This document shows positions 42,157-52,126 of a stretch of DNA of 64,000 nucleotides, piece by piece. The notes below the pieces were generated by a model, which saw nothing but the letters and a program-made list of their open reading frames with translations, made no database searches and had not been told where the DNA came from. This stretch comes from Dietzia lutea (lineage in GTDB: Bacteria; Actinomycetota; Actinomycetes; Mycobacteriales; Mycobacteriaceae), in contig NZ_CP015449.1 in the NCBI RefSeq assembly GCF_003096075.1, forward strand, positions 2,473,001 through 2,537,000, in the 5' to 3' direction. Positions within the stretch are counted from its first letter, which is position 1; every line of letters begins with the position of its first letter. A program made the position numbers and the translations under genes.

Positions 42157-43044
42157 CTATCCTCCGCAGCACCCCGCCGCGCCGCCGCCCGGGCCCGGCC
42201 GCACCTCGCGCGTGACGAGGTTGCGCGCGGCGAGCTCGTCGTCGGCCGGGTAGTCGACGCCGATCAGCGACAACCCGCACGCGGGCGCCACGGGGACCGC
42301 GGAGGACCGCTCGGTCTCGGCCAGCAGACCGCTGATCCACTCGAGGCTGCGCCGCCCCTCCCCCACGGCCATCACGGCGCCCACGAGGCTGCGGACCATC
42401 GACCAGCAGAACGCGTCCGCGCTCACCGACGCCGTCCACACCTCGGTCGCACCGGGCGCGTCGGCGCCGCGCGGGTCCGGCTCGGTGCGCCACTCGAAGC
42501 GCTGCAGCTCCCGGATGGTGGTGGCGCCCTCCCGGCGGCGGCAGAACGCGGCGAAGTCGTGCAAGCCCAGCAGTCGCTCCGAGGCCGCGCGCACCGCCTC
42601 GAGGTCCGCGGTGCGGGTCCACGCCGCCGTGTCGCGGGCGCGGGTGGGTTCGGCGCCCCACGGCGCGGTGGTGAGGCGGTACTCGTAGTGTCGGCGCAGG
42701 GCGGAGAAGCGGGCGTCGAACTCGTCCGGCACCCATCGGGCGTCCATCACCGCGATGTCCGCGGGCAGCAGCCGTGCGAGCCTGCGGACCAGCGCCTCGG
42801 GGCGCCCGTCCAGCGAGCGCTGGTCGAGCCAGGCCGGGTCCACGTCGAGGTGGCAGACCTGCGCGCGGGCGTGCACCCCGGCGTCGGTGCGTCCGGCGAC
42901 GGTCAGCACGACGGGGTGGCGCAGGACCGTGCCGAGTTCGCCCTCGAGCACCCCGCACACCGTCCGCAGCCCGGGCTGGCGCGCCCACCCGGAGAAGTCG
43001 GTGCCGTCGTAGGCGACGTCGAGGCGAATCCGGCGGGTGCTCAC
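42157..43044 (-). CDS. truA: tRNA pseudouridine synthase A
   Basis: The 295-residue enzyme makes pseudouridine at positions 38-40 of tRNA anticodon arms. The catalytic Asp is D54 in [24 protein letters not shown] and the [14 protein letters not shown] block are present. Following rplQ is its usual position, but here an SGNH lipoprotein gene on the other strand separates them. Start GTG 43044. The last residues ([12 protein letters not shown]) are unusually Gly/Cys-rich. Confidence 0.95.
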   Translation of the reverse strand: MSTRRIRLDVAYDGTDFSGWARQPGLRTVCGVLEGELGTVLRHPVVLTVAGRTDAGVHARAQVCHLDVDPAWLDQRSLDGRPEALVRRLARLLPADIAVMDARWVPDEFDARFSALRRHYEYRLTTAPWGAEPTRARDTAAWTRTADLEAVRAASERLLGLHDFAAFCRRREGATTIRELQRFEWRTEPDPRGADAPGATEVWTASVSADAFCWSMVRSLVGAVMAVGEGRRSLEWISGLLAETERSSAVPVAPACGLSLIGVDYPADDELAARNLVTREVRPGPGGGAAGCCGG

Positions 43045-43121
43045 GGCCTACAGACGCTAGACCACGCCCGCGCGCGACCGCCACACCAGCCCGCCGCCGC
43101 CCCGTCCGGCACGATGGGCCC

Positions 43122-44138
43122 ATGTCGTCGTCGCCGTCCTCACCGTCGTCCCCGTCCCCGTCCCGACAGGGGTCGGGGCCGTCCGCCCCGTCGGTCCCTC
43201 CCCCGCACCGCGCGACACGTGGCCGTTCACACCGCGCCGCGCGCGGCCGCCCACACAACGCCGCGCTCCTCGCCGCCGGCGTGGCCGTCGCCCTCGCGCT
43301 GGGGGCCTGTTCCGGGGGCGACGACGACGAGGCCCCGCCCGCCGCGTCCCCTCCCGCGCCCACCGACACCGCGGAACGGCCCGGTCCCGACGTGACCCGG
43401 TACGTGGCCCTCGGCGACTCGTTCGCCGCCCTGGGGCCGACCGACGCCCCCACGAGCGGGCCGGAGGCGTGCCTGCGCTCCACCCGCAACTACCCGTCCC
43501 TGCTCGCCGGCGACATCGGGCCGGGCGAGTTCGTCGACGCCACCTGCGGCGGCGCGCGGACGGTCGACATGACCGCGCCCCAGATCCCCGAGACCCCGCC
43601 GCAGTTCGACGCCCTCACCGCCGACACGGACCTGGTGACGCTGTCGATCGGCGGCAACGACATCGGGTTCGGCGACATCGTGGGCTGCGTGGTGCGGGCA
43701 CCCCGCGTCGCCGACGGGGCGCCCTGCCGCGAGCGGCTGGACGTGGTCACCTCGGACGCGTTGGCGGGGCTGCCGGGCCGACTGGACGCCGTCTACGCCG
43801 GCATCCGGGAGCGCTCACCCGACGCCCGGATCGTCACCACCGCGTACCTCCCGCTGGTTCCCGAGCACGGCGGCTGCGACTTCGTGGAGCGGATGAGCCC
43901 GGGTGACGTGGACTGGAGCCGGTCCGTCACCGAGCGGATCAACCGGGTCGTCGTGGACGCGGCAGACCGCGCCGGCGCCGAGGCGGTCCTGCCCGACGAC
44001 GCCGCGAGCCGCAATGCCTGCGCGCCGGTGGCGGAGCGCTACACCGACTTCACCGGCATCGAGACCGCCTCGCACCCGATGCACCCCACGGCCGCCGGGC
44101 ACCGGGCGATGGCCGAGGCTGTCGCTGACGTGCTCTGA
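43122..44138 (+). CDS. SGNH/GDSL-family hydrolase, predicted lipoprotein
   Basis: The 338-residue protein has a long basic Ser/Pro-rich N-terminus, a hydrophobic segment (47-60) and a lipobox ending LALGAC (C63), so it is likely an outer-surface lipoprotein. The SGNH blocks are VALGDSF (S100), CGGARTVDM, and GGNDIGFG; the catalytic His is in SHPMHPTAAGH, where Ser stands in place of the usual Asp three residues before His. Ser-His dyads are known in some actinomycete esterases. A lipid ester is the probable substrate. It ends at a terminator shared with rplQ. Confidence 0.9.
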   Translation: MSSSPSSPSSPSPSRQGSGPSAPSVPPPHRATRGRSHRAARGRPHNAALLAAGVAVALALGACSGGDDDEAPPAASPPAPTDTAERPGPDVTRYVALGDSFAALGPTDAPTSGPEACLRSTRNYPSLLAGDIGPGEFVDATCGGARTVDMTAPQIPETPPQFDALTADTDLVTLSIGGNDIGFGDIVGCVVRAPRVADGAPCRERLDVVTSDALAGLPGRLDAVYAGIRERSPDARIVTTAYLPLVPEHGGCDFVERMSPGDVDWSRSVTERINRVVVDAADRAGAEAVLPDDAASRNACAPVAERYTDFTGIETASHPMHPTAAGHRAMAEAVADVL

Positions 44139-44156
44139 CCGGTGGCGCATACGACG

Positions 44157-44192
44157 AGGGCCCCGTCTCCGCGGGTGCGGTGACGGGGCCCT
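44157..44192. terminator. bidirectional terminator between the SGNH gene and rplQ
   Basis: The arms agggccccgtc (44157-44167) and gacggggccct (44182-44192) pair perfectly, with 4 inner pairs (ccgc/gcgg) around gggt. It ends the rightward SGNH gene and the leftward alpha operon. Confidence 0.9.
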
Positions 44193-44212
44193 GCATCTGG
44201 AGCCGGAGTGGA

Positions 44213-44803
44213 TCAGGCCTTGTCGGCGTCCGAACCCTCCGCGTGGGTCGCGTCCTCGGACACGGCCTCGGCGGTCTCCTCGGCGGCGTCCACCCGGGCG
44301 TCGTCGGCGGCCTCGACCTGGTCGGCGATCGGGCTGTTGGCCTCGGCCTCGGCGGTCACGTCATCGGTCGACTCGGTGGCGGCGGGTGCAGCGGCGGCCT
44401 TGGAGGCGGCGGCGCGGGTGGCGCGGGAGGCCTCGGCGGAGGCGAGCTCCTCGGTGACGAGCGCGATCATCGCCATGGGCGCGTTGTCGCCCTTGCGGTT
44501 CTCGAGCTTGACGATCCGGGTGTAGCCGCCGTCGCGGTTGGCCGCGCGCGGGCCGATCTCGGCGAACAGCTTGTGCAGGACGTCCTTGTCGCGGATGACC
44601 TTGGCGGCCTCACGACGGTCGGCCAGCGTGCCGCGGCGGGCCTTGGTGATGAGCTTCTCCGCGTAGGGGCGCAGCAGCTTCGCCTTGGTCTCCGTGGTGC
44701 GGATGGCATCGTGCTCGAACAGCTGGGTGGCCAGGTTCGAGAGGATGAGCCGCTGGTGGGCGGCGGATCCGCCGAGGCGGGCGCCCTTCTTGGGCTTGGG
44801 CAT
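44213..44803 (-). CDS. rplQ: 50S ribosomal protein L17
   Basis: The first 118 of 196 residues are the standard L17 domain ([38 protein letters not shown] region). The remaining 78 residues form an Ala/Glu/Asp-rich acidic tail with ATESTDD and [13 protein letters not shown], longer than in most bacteria but common in actinobacteria. It is the last gene of the alpha operon, 34 bases after rpoA. Confidence 0.97.
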   Translation of the reverse strand: MPKPKKGARLGGSAAHQRLILSNLATQLFEHDAIRTTETKAKLLRPYAEKLITKARRGTLADRREAAKVIRDKDVLHKLFAEIGPRAANRDGGYTRIVKLENRKGDNAPMAMIALVTEELASAEASRATRAAASKAAAAPAATESTDDVTAEAEANSPIADQVEAADDARVDAAEETAEAVSEDATHAEGSDADKA

Positions 44804-44837
44804 CAGATTCTCCTAGGAATGGTGTTCCGGGCGCTCG

Positions 44838-45872
44838 TCAGAGCTGCTCGGTCTCGGCGTAATCCTCGCCGCCCTCGTCGGTCCACGTCCCGGTCTCGGC
44901 GTCGTAGCCGGCGACCGAGGCGGGATCGAATCCGGGGGGCGCGTCCTTGAGCGACAGGCCCAGCTCGACGAGCTTGACCTTGACCTCGTCGATCGACTTC
45001 TGGCCGAAGTTGCGGATGTCGAGCAGGTCCGACTCGCTGCGCGCCACGAGCTCGCCCACCGTGTGGACGCCCTCGCGCTTGAGGCAGTTGTAGGACCGGA
45101 CCGACAGGTCCAGGTCGTCGATGGGCATGCCGTAGGCGGCGATGTGGTCGGCCTCGGCCGGGCTGGGCCCGATCTCGATGCCCTCCGCCTCCTCGTTGAG
45201 CTCACGGGCGAGACCGAAGAGCTCGACGAGGGTCTTACCGGCGGACGCCAGGGCGTCCCGGGCGGTCATCGAGTTCTTGGTCTCGACGTCCAGGACCAGG
45301 CGGTCGAAGTCGGTGCGCTGGTGCACACGGGTGGCCTCGACCTTGTAGGTCACCTTGAGGACGGGCGAGTAGATCGAGTCGACCGGGATCCGGCCGATCT
45401 CGTGGCCCGCGTCCTTGTTGAGCCCGGCGGGCACGTAGCCACGGCCACGCTCGACGACCAGCTCGATCTCCAGACGGCCCTTCTCGTTGAGAGTGGCGAT
45501 GTGCAGGTCCGGATTGTGCACCTCGACGCCGGCGGGCGGGACGATGTCACCGGCGGTGACGGCGCCCGGGCCCTGCTTCTTGAGGTACATGGTGACCGGC
45601 TCGTCCTCGACGGACGAGACGACCAGGCCCTTGAGGTTGAGGATGATGTCGGTGACATCCTCCTTGACACCCGGCACGGTGGTGAACTCGTGCAGGACGC
45701 CCTCGATGCGGATGCTGGTCACGGCCGCGCCCGGGATGGACGACAGCAGCGTGCGCCGCAGCGAGTTGCCGATGGTGTAGCCGAAACCGGGCTCGAGGGG
45801 CTCGAGCACGAACCGCGAGCGGTTCTCGGAGACGACCTCCTCGGTGAGGGTGGGCCGCTGGGAGATGAGCAT
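44838..45872 (-). CDS. rpoA: DNA-directed RNA polymerase subunit alpha
   Basis: The 344-residue protein has the N-terminal dimerisation domain ([21 protein letters not shown] begins near residue 24, cited by its start [17 protein letters not shown]), a linker, and the C-terminal domain with the DNA-contacting helix-hairpin-helix ([20 protein letters not shown], then [12 protein letters not shown]). The tail after residue 310 is acidic. An 18-bp GC hairpin separates it from rpsD. Confidence 0.98.
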   Translation of the reverse strand: MLISQRPTLTEEVVSENRSRFVLEPLEPGFGYTIGNSLRRTLLSSIPGAAVTSIRIEGVLHEFTTVPGVKEDVTDIILNLKGLVVSSVEDEPVTMYLKKQGPGAVTAGDIVPPAGVEVHNPDLHIATLNEKGRLEIELVVERGRGYVPAGLNKDAGHEIGRIPVDSIYSPVLKVTYKVEATRVHQRTDFDRLVLDVETKNSMTARDALASAGKTLVELFGLARELNEEAEGIEIGPSPAEADHIAAYGMPIDDLDLSVRSYNCLKREGVHTVGELVARSESDLLDIRNFGQKSIDEVKVKLVELGLSLKDAPPGFDPASVAGYDAETGTWTDEGGEDYAETEQL

Positions 45873-45925
45873 GTGCTACCTCTTTCGATTCTCGGCGCCC
45901 GCTATTTGACGCCGTGGGAACCCAC

Positions 45926-45966
45926 CGTCGCCGGGCGGGCCGCGGTGTGCGGCCCGCCCGGCGACG
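45926..45966 (-). terminator. 18-bp perfect hairpin between rpsD and rpoA
   Basis: The arms cgtcgccgggcgggccgc (45926-45943) and gcggcccgcccggcgacg (45949-45966) pair perfectly around ggtgt. It lies inside the alpha operon, 12 bases after the rpsD stop and 53 bases before rpoA. It could attenuate transcription, be an RNA-processing site or halt decay; with no T-run, full termination is uncertain. Confidence 0.7.
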
Positions 45967-45978
45967 AGGGAGGACAGA

Positions 45979-46584
45979 TCACTTCGAGTAGAGCTCGACG
46001 ATCAGCTGCTCCTGCAGCGGCACCTCGATCTGGGCGCGCTCGGGGAGCTGGTGGACGAGGATCCGCAGGGTCGTGGGGACGACCTGCAGCCACGCCGGGA
46101 CGGGACGCTCACCGAGCGTCTCCTGGGCGATCTCGAACCAGTCCATCTTGGTGGACTTGGGACGGACATCGATGATGTCGTACTGCGAGACGCGGTAGCT
46201 CGGGATGGTCACCTTCTGGTCGTTGACCAGGAAGTGGCCGTGCGCCACGAGCTGACGGGCCTGACGGCGCGTCCGCGCGAGACCCGCGCGGTACACGACG
46301 TTGTCCAGTCGCGACTCGAGGATCTGGAGGAGGTTCTCGCCGGTCTTACCGGCGCGGCGGTTGGCCTCCTCGTAGTAGCGACGGAACTGCTTCTCCATCA
46401 CGCCGTAGGTGAAGCGGGCCTTCTGCTTCTCCTGGAGCTGGGTGCGGTACTCGGACTCCTTGATCCGCGCACGGCCGTGGTGACCGGGCGGGAAGGGCCG
46501 ACGCTCGAATGCGGTGTCTCCACCCACGAGGTCCACGCCGAGGCGGCGGGACTTGCGGGTGACGGGGCCGGTGTAACGTGCCAT
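45979..46584 (-). CDS. rpsD: 30S ribosomal protein S4
   Basis: The 201-residue primary 16S rRNA-binding protein has the N-terminal MARYTGPVTRKSRRLGVDL and the S4 RNA-binding fold (LDNVVYRAGLARTRRQARQLVAHGH region, cited in part as LDNVVYRAGLARTRRQARQ). The zinc-binding cysteines of some S4 proteins are absent. It is 22 bases after rpsK. Confidence 0.98.
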   Translation of the reverse strand: MARYTGPVTRKSRRLGVDLVGGDTAFERRPFPPGHHGRARIKESEYRTQLQEKQKARFTYGVMEKQFRRYYEEANRRAGKTGENLLQILESRLDNVVYRAGLARTRRQARQLVAHGHFLVNDQKVTIPSYRVSQYDIIDVRPKSTKMDWFEIAQETLGERPVPAWLQVVPTTLRILVHQLPERAQIEVPLQEQLIVELYSK

Positions 46585-46606
46585 GGTCTAGTGCGTTCCT
46601 TCCGGC

Positions 46607-47014
46607 TCAGACTCGACGCCGCTTGGGCGGACGACAGCCGTTGTGGGGCTGGGGGGTGACATCGGAGATCGTGCCCACCTCGAGGCCTGCGGCCTGGAGG
46701 GAGCGGATCGCGGTCTCACGTCCCGAGCCGGGGCCCTTGACGAACACGTCGACCTTCTTGACGCCGTGCTCCTGCGCCTTGCGGGCCGCGTTCTCGGCGG
46801 CGAGCTGGGCGGCGAAGGGCGTCGACTTACGCGAGCCCTTGAAGCCGACGTGGCCGGAGGACGCCCATGCGAGGACGCCACCGGACGGGTCGGTGATCGA
46901 GACGATCGTGTTGTTGAACGTGCTCTTGATGTGGGCCTGGCCCAGGGGCACGTTCTTCTTATCCTTGCGACGGCCCGTCTTCTTGGGGCCCGCAGCGCGT
47001 GACTTGGGGGGCAT
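46607..47014 (-). CDS. rpsK: 30S ribosomal protein S11
   Basis: The 135-residue platform protein has the conserved [37 protein letters not shown] and the basic C-terminus [14 protein letters not shown] 47014 overlaps the rpsM stop by one base (TAATG), so translation is coupled. Confidence 0.98.
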   Translation of the reverse strand: MPPKSRAAGPKKTGRRKDKKNVPLGQAHIKSTFNNTIVSITDPSGGVLAWASSGHVGFKGSRKSTPFAAQLAAENAARKAQEHGVKKVDVFVKGPGSGRETAIRSLQAAGLEVGTISDVTPQPHNGCRPPKRRRV

Positions 47015-47382
47015 TACTTCTTCTTTCCGGCGACGGTCTTCTTCGGACCCTTACGGGTACGGGCATTGGTCTTGGTGCGCTGACCACGGACGGGTAGGCC
47101 ACGACGGTGACGCAGTCCCTGGTAGCTACCGATCTCGATCTTCCGGCGGATGTCGCCCTGGATCTCGCGGCGGAGGTCACCCTCCACCTTGTAGTTGCCC
47201 TCGATGTCGTCACGAAGGACGGTCAGCTGCTCGTCGGTGAGGTCCTTGGTGCGCAGGTCGGGGCTGATGCCCGTACGCTCCAGGATCTCCAGCGACCGGG
47301 TGCGACCGATGCCGAAAATGTAGGTGAGCGCGATCTCCATGCGCTTGTCGCGTGGGAGATCGACGCCGGCAAGGCGTGCCAT
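47014..47382 (-). CDS. rpsM: 30S ribosomal protein S13
   Basis: The 122-residue head protein begins [19 protein letters not shown], has GIGRTRS and ends in the basic tail [17 protein letters not shown]. In most bacteria rpmJ lies just upstream; here the 168 bases between infA and rpsM hold no such gene. Confidence 0.98.
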   Translation of the reverse strand: MARLAGVDLPRDKRMEIALTYIFGIGRTRSLEILERTGISPDLRTKDLTDEQLTVLRDDIEGNYKVEGDLRREIQGDIRRKIEIGSYQGLRHRRGLPVRGQRTKTNARTRKGPKKTVAGKKK

Positions 47383-47550
47383 GTGGCGTATCTCTTTCGT
47401 CGTGCGGTAGGTCTGCTCCCCGACCGCCCCCGATCCGGATGGTCATCTCTCGATGAGCAGCCGTCCGGGGCCCCGGCCTCCGCAACCGGGGGTACGAACC
47501 CGCCGACCCCTTTCGCGGAGGCGGCGGCTGGTACGGGGAGTTGAGCGTCT

Positions 47551-47772
47551 TTACTTGTAGCGGTAGACGATCCGACCACGCGTCAGGTCGTAGGGCGAGA
47601 GCTCCACGACGACGCGGTCCTCCGGGAGGATGCGGATGTAGTGCTGCCGCATCTTCCCGCTGATGTGGGCGAGGACCTTGTGCCCGTTCTCGAGCTCGAT
47701 GCGGAACATTGCGTTCGGCAACGGCTCGACGACACGGCCCTCGACCTCGATGGCTCCGTCTTTCTTTGCCAT
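47551..47772 (-). CDS. infA: translation initiation factor IF-1
   Basis: The 73-residue OB-fold protein binds the ribosomal A site during initiation. [20 protein letters not shown] and the ending [10 protein letters not shown] are canonical. ATG 47772 has GGAGGACC upstream. A TTGGCG/TAGGCT promoter lies 77 bases before the start, so it heads the alpha operon transcript. Confidence 0.98.
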   Translation of the reverse strand: MAKKDGAIEVEGRVVEPLPNAMFRIELENGHKVLAHISGKMRQHYIRILPEDRVVVELSPYDLTRGRIVYRYK

Positions 47773-47848
47773 GCTGGTTACGGTCCTCCACGATTCCCCG
47801 GATGACGTCTACCGGATTGTGGTGCACTGGTGGGCACACCGACGTATA

Positions 47849-47878
47849 AGCCTACGGCAGGCCGGGGCTGCGCGCCAA
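47849..47878 (-). promoter_or_regulatory. promoter of infA and the alpha operon
   Basis: On the minus strand, -35 TTGGCG (47873-47878) and -10 TAGGCT (47849-47854) are separated by 18 bases, a common form for actinobacterial housekeeping promoters. Transcription would start about 70 bases before the infA ATG. It lies just past the stop of the lipase gene. Confidence 0.65.
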
Positions 47879-47885
47879 TCGAGGC

Positions 47886-49166
47886 TCAGACGGTACAGCG
47901 CGGCCCGGCGGCCACACCGTCGAACCGCTGCTGCAGCCACGTCATCGCGGCCGGCAGCTTCTCCACGGCGCCCACGAGGTGCTCGGGCGCGATCCCCGGT
48001 TCCCAGGTCAGCGGGGTGCCCTCCGCGCAGTAGCGGCGGGCGGTCTCCTCCGCGTCCCAGAACGGCACCAGGGGATCCGTGCGCGCGTGCCACATGAACA
48101 CCGGGACGCGGGGGACGTCGGGGCTGAGCCGGACGCTGTTGTCCGCGAAGGCGCGCATGAGCCCCTCCTCCGCCATCAGGTCGCCCCCGTGGAGCACCAT
48201 GGGTACCGATTTGAACGCCCCGAGGGCGAGGAGCGTGGCGGTACACCGACCGCGCAGCTGCTCGAAGAGCGCCCACCCCTCCGGTGTGAGCTTGTCCTCG
48301 AGACGGATGGCCTCCGGGTACTCCCGCGCCATGCCCACCGCGGCCGCGAAGGCCAGACCGAACGCCGGATGCGGCGCGTTCCCGATCATGCGGGCCATGG
48401 TGGTCATGTCCGTCGGGACACCGCCCTGCGCGACCCCGACGAGGTCGACGTCGGGCGCGTACTCGTCGTGCATCAGGGCCACCCACGCACTGGCGATGCC
48501 GCCGCCGGAGTAGCCCAACGCTCCGAACCTGCTCGCGGCGGAGTCGAACCGGGGATCGTCCCGCACCGCACGCATGCCGTCGAGGACGATCCTCGCGGAC
48601 AGCTGACCGCCCGGATAGGCGACCTTCGGGCCGAGGTGATCGGGGATGACCACGGTCCACCCCTGGTCGAGCCGCACCCGCAAGAACGCCATGACGTTGT
48701 CCTGGACCGTCTCCAGCGTCGGGTTGACCAGCGTCTCCGTCGGGGCGCACCGTTGACCGAGCGCGTTGAGGTAGTGCTGGTAACTCAGAACCGGCCCGTT
48801 CGGGCGGGCGTGCGGGGGCCTGACGACGGTGGCGGTGGCCAGCAGCGGCCGATCGGCGGTGTCGGTCGACCGATAGGCGATCTCGGTGGTCCGGTACCCG
48901 AGGAACACGGGCATCGTCACGTCGCGTGTGTTGATGACCTGCCCGTTACGGGCGGCGGCGAGCACACCGGGGTCCGCGTGGTAGAAGGGCGCCGGCTGCG
49001 GCGGCTCCATCACCGGTCCCCCGGGGCGGTCCATGACGGACTGCGCGGCTGCCAGCGGAGCCCACGGCGTCCAGGACTGCGTCAGGGCCACCGCGACACC
49101 GACGATCAACGCGAACAGGACCCGGGCCGCCGACCGCGGCACCGGGTACTCAGGCCGGGCGCGCAC
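47886..49166 (-). CDS. secreted lipase (LIP/secretory lipase family)
   Basis: The 426-residue protein has a signal peptide (hydrophobic 14-29, cleavage near AAAQS at 39-43) and the secretory lipase fold: TATVVRPPHARPNGPVLSYQ-type lid region, nucleophile S220 in GYSGGG, and late MWHARTDPLVPF with the acid and PEHLVG with the His. It likely hydrolyses triacylglycerols or other esters outside the cell. GTG 49166 has AAGGGGAG upstream. It sits between map and infA, inside the ribosomal cluster, and reads the same way. Confidence 0.9.
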   Translation of the reverse strand: MRARPEYPVPRSAARVLFALIVGVAVALTQSWTPWAPLAAAQSVMDRPGGPVMEPPQPAPFYHADPGVLAAARNGQVINTRDVTMPVFLGYRTTEIAYRSTDTADRPLLATATVVRPPHARPNGPVLSYQHYLNALGQRCAPTETLVNPTLETVQDNVMAFLRVRLDQGWTVVIPDHLGPKVAYPGGQLSARIVLDGMRAVRDDPRFDSAASRFGALGYSGGGIASAWVALMHDEYAPDVDLVGVAQGGVPTDMTTMARMIGNAPHPAFGLAFAAAVGMAREYPEAIRLEDKLTPEGWALFEQLRGRCTATLLALGAFKSVPMVLHGGDLMAEEGLMRAFADNSVRLSPDVPRVPVFMWHARTDPLVPFWDAEETARRYCAEGTPLTWEPGIAPEHLVGAVEKLPAAMTWLQQRFDGVAAGPRCTV

Positions 49167-49199
49167 TCCACACTCCCCTTCTCGCGGATTCCGCCGACG

Positions 49200-49997
49200 T
49201 CACGGCCGCGGCGTGAGGATCCGCGGACCGTCGGCGGTCACGGCGACGGTGTGTTCCCAGTGCGAGGCGGGAGAGCCGTCGACGGTGACGACCGTCCAGT
49301 CGTCCGACAGGGTCCGGGTATCGGTCTCCCCGCCGAGAACCAGCATCGGCTCGATCGCCAGCACGGAGCCCTCCTGGAGGCGCGGTCCCCTACCGGGCTT
49401 GCCCTCGTTGGCGAGGAACGGCCATTCGTGCATCTCGCGGCCGATGCCGTGGCCGCCGAAACCGTCGACGATCCCGAGAGAGACGCCGTGCCGTTCCTCG
49501 GCCCGCCGGGTGGCCACCTCGAGTGCGTGCGACACGTCGGTCAGCCTGTTCCCGGGGAGCATCGCGAGCATGCCCTCCTCGAGGACCTCACGCGTCGCGT
49601 CGTTGAGGGCGGCGACGTCCGGCGCGAGGGACCCCACGCCGAAGGACCACGCCGAATCCCCGTGCCATCCCTCCAGGATGGCGCCGCAGTCTATCGAGAC
49701 GAGGTCGCCATCGCGCAGCACCGTGTCCGGCCCGGGGATCCCGTGCACCACGACCTCGTTGACCGAGGAACAGATGGAACCGGGGAAACCTTCGTAGCCC
49801 TTGAAGGACGGTATCGCGCCGGCCTCGCGGATCAACTGCTCAGCGACCTCGTCGAGATCACCCGTCGTCGCACCCGGGACGGCGGCGTCCCGGACCGCGA
49901 TGAGCGTGCGGCCGACGATGCGCCCCGCCGCCTCCATCGCGTCCAGTTCCCCCGCGGTGCGGGCGGTGACGACGCCCTTGCGCGACCGGCCGAACAC
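49200..49997 (-). CDS. map: methionine aminopeptidase, type I
   Basis: The 265-residue enzyme removes N-terminal Met from new proteins. The five metal ligands are visible in SIDCGA, WHGDSAW, GHGIG, AIEPM and WEHTV. It lacks the N-terminal SH3-binding extension of longer mycobacterial MapB-type enzymes. GTG 49997 begins 8 bases after the adk stop, so it is in the secY-adk-map operon. Confidence 0.97.
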   Translation of the reverse strand: MFGRSRKGVVTARTAGELDAMEAAGRIVGRTLIAVRDAAVPGATTGDLDEVAEQLIREAGAIPSFKGYEGFPGSICSSVNEVVVHGIPGPDTVLRDGDLVSIDCGAILEGWHGDSAWSFGVGSLAPDVAALNDATREVLEEGMLAMLPGNRLTDVSHALEVATRRAEERHGVSLGIVDGFGGHGIGREMHEWPFLANEGKPGRGPRLQEGSVLAIEPMLVLGGETDTRTLSDDWTVVTVDGSPASHWEHTVAVTADGPRILTPRP

Positions 49998-50005
49998 GGC
50001 GGGCG

Positions 50006-50551
50006 TCAGCGACCCAGCGCGGCGAGCGCGCGGGCGTTGATCTCCTCGACCTCACCGACGGCGTCGATGCTCTTGACGTCGCCCCCGTAGTACTCGAGCA
50101 GCGGGGCGGTCTCGGACCGGTACACCGACATGCGGTTACGGATGACGTCCTCGGTGTCGTCCTCGCGACCACGGGCCAGCATCCGCTGGACCACCGTGTC
50201 GTCGTCGACCTTGAACTCCAGCACCGCGTCGAGGGAGCATCCCGCCTCGGAGAGCATCTCCTTGAGGGCGTCGGCCTGCGCGACGCTGCGGGGGTATCCG
50301 TCGAGCAGGAAGCCCTCGTCGGCGTCGGGCTCCGCGATGCGGGCCTTGACCATGCGGTTGGTCACCTCGGCGGGCACCAGGTTGCCGGCGTCGATGTACC
50401 CCTTCGCCTCCTTGCCCAGGTCGGTGCCCTGCGAGATGTTGGCGCGGAAGAGGTCACCGGTCGAGATGTGGGGGACGCCGAGCTTCTCCGACAACAGAGC
50501 CGCCTGGGTTCCCTTGCCGGCACCGGGAGGGCCGAGGAGGACGAGACGCAT
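50006..50551 (-). CDS. adk: adenylate kinase
   Basis: The 181-residue enzyme interconverts ATP, AMP and ADP. The P-loop is GPPGAGKGT (7-15), with LDGYPRS for the AMP site. The LID is the short form ([11 protein letters not shown]), without zinc cysteines, as in other actinobacteria. It is 48 bases after secY. Confidence 0.98.
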   Translation of the reverse strand: MRLVLLGPPGAGKGTQAALLSEKLGVPHISTGDLFRANISQGTDLGKEAKGYIDAGNLVPAEVTNRMVKARIAEPDADEGFLLDGYPRSVAQADALKEMLSEAGCSLDAVLEFKVDDDTVVQRMLARGREDDTEDVIRNRMSVYRSETAPLLEYYGGDVKSIDAVGEVEEINARALAALGR

Positions 50552-50599
50552 GGTGGGGACCAGCCTTTCTACAGTGGGGTTGCTCTGACGAGGCCGCGG

Positions 50600-51922
50600 C
50601 TACTTGAGGAAGCCCTCGTAGTTGCGCTGCATCAACTGGGCTTCGATCTGCTTCACGGTGTCGAGGCCCACGGAGACCATGATGAGCACGGCGGTGCCGC
50701 CGAACGGCATGTTCTGCATGTCGCCACCCCCGCTGCCCATGTCGAGGAAGATGTTCGGGAGCACGGCGATGAGGCCGAGGTACAACGAGCCGAAGAGCAG
50801 GATCCGGTTGAGGACGTAGCCCAGGTACTCGGCGGTCGGACGACCGGGACGGATCCCCGGGATGAAGCCGCCGTACTTCTTCATGTTCTCGGCCTGCTCC
50901 ATGGGATCGAACTGGATGGCCACGTAGAAGTATGCGAAGAAGATGATGAGGGCGAAGTACAGGACGATGTAGCCCCAGCTCGACGGGTTCTGGAGGTACT
51001 GCATCACGTACCGCTGCCAGAACCCGTCGCCCGACGGCTCGGGGCCCTGCACCAGCTGGGTGATGAGGATCGGCACGTACATGAGCGACGACGCGAAGAT
51101 CACGGGGATGACGCCGGCCTGGTTGACCTTCAGCGGGAGGTAGGTCGAGGTCCCGCCGTATTGGCGGCGACCGACCATCCGCTTGGCGTACTGGACGGGG
51201 ATCCGGCGCTGTCCCTGCTCGACGAACACGACGGCGACGACGATGAGCACGACCGCGAACATGACCGCGGCGAACTTCATGGTCGACGAGTTCTGGTAGA
51301 TGTTCACGCCCTCGGCGGGGATGCGGGACGCGATGCCGGCGAAGATGAGCAGCGACATGCCGTTGCCGACGCCGCGGTCGGTGATGAGCTCGCCGAACCA
51401 CATCACGAGGGCCGCGCCGGCGGTCATGACGATGACGATCGTGATGAGCGTGAGCACGTCGTCGTCCATGAGGACGGACTGCCCGTTACCGAGGAGCTGT
51501 CCCCGGTCGGCCAGCGCGACGATGCCGGCGGACTGGAGCACGGCCAGCGCGATGGTCAGATAACGCGTGTACTGCGTCATCTTGGCCTGGCCGGACTGCC
51601 CCTCCTTCTTCAGCTGCTCGAAGTAGGGGATGACCACGGTGAGCAGCTGGACGATGATGCTCGCCGTGATGAACGGCATGATGCCGATCGCGAAAACGGA
51701 CAGCTGCAGCAGCGCGCCACCGGAGAACAGGTTGACCAGGGAGTACAACTGGGCGTTGTCCCCGGTCATCGCGGTGTCGAGCAGGCCGCGCAGCTTGGGG
51801 TAGTCGACGCCGGGCGACGGGATCTGCGCGCCGATCCGGTAGAGGATGATGATCCCGAGGGTGAAGAGGATCTTCTTCCTCAGGTCCCGGTCCTTGATCG
51901 CGGACGCGAGTGCGGAGAGCAC
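50600..51922 (-). CDS. secY: preprotein translocase subunit SecY
   Basis: The 440-residue channel protein has ten membrane helices. DRDLRKKILFTLGIIILYRIG starts helix 1 (cited by DRDLRKKILFTLG); SLLIFAGIASRIP and the loop GQRRIPVQYAKRMVG are conserved SecY motifs. Start GTG 51922 was chosen with AGGAGG just upstream; the longer open frame would include the terminator of rplO. A hairpin terminator separates it from rplO, so secY probably has its own promoter as well. Confidence 0.97.
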   Translation of the reverse strand: MLSALASAIKDRDLRKKILFTLGIIILYRIGAQIPSPGVDYPKLRGLLDTAMTGDNAQLYSLVNLFSGGALLQLSVFAIGIMPFITASIIVQLLTVVIPYFEQLKKEGQSGQAKMTQYTRYLTIALAVLQSAGIVALADRGQLLGNGQSVLMDDDVLTLITIVIVMTAGAALVMWFGELITDRGVGNGMSLLIFAGIASRIPAEGVNIYQNSSTMKFAAVMFAVVLIVVAVVFVEQGQRRIPVQYAKRMVGRRQYGGTSTYLPLKVNQAGVIPVIFASSLMYVPILITQLVQGPEPSGDGFWQRYVMQYLQNPSSWGYIVLYFALIIFFAYFYVAIQFDPMEQAENMKKYGGFIPGIRPGRPTAEYLGYVLNRILLFGSLYLGLIAVLPNIFLDMGSGGGDMQNMPFGGTAVLIMVSVGLDTVKQIEAQLMQRNYEGFLK

Positions 51923-52053
51923 ATGTCCTCCTGGTCGTGGTCGGCTGTGGGCCGCCGGTCGTCGAAAGCAGATGCGCCGGGAGCGGGTCGGTTGGACCGC
52001 ACGGCGGTTGCCGGGCCCGGAGCGCACAACGGGAAAACTCTATCAAGACGAGG

Positions 52054-52092
52054 GCAGGGGCCGGATCCGAGACTCTCGGACCCGACCCCTGC
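52054..52092 (-). terminator. terminator after rplO
   Basis: The arms gcaggggccggatccgaga (52054-52072) and tctcggacccgacccctgc (52074-52092) pair along 19 positions with two mismatches. It starts 34 bases past the rplO stop; a moderately T-rich stretch (gatagagttttccc) follows on the transcribed strand. It splits the spc operon from secY. Confidence 0.85.
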
Positions 52093-52126
52093 GCACCTCA
52101 GCGGCCCGCGGGGGGCCGACCGGGGA

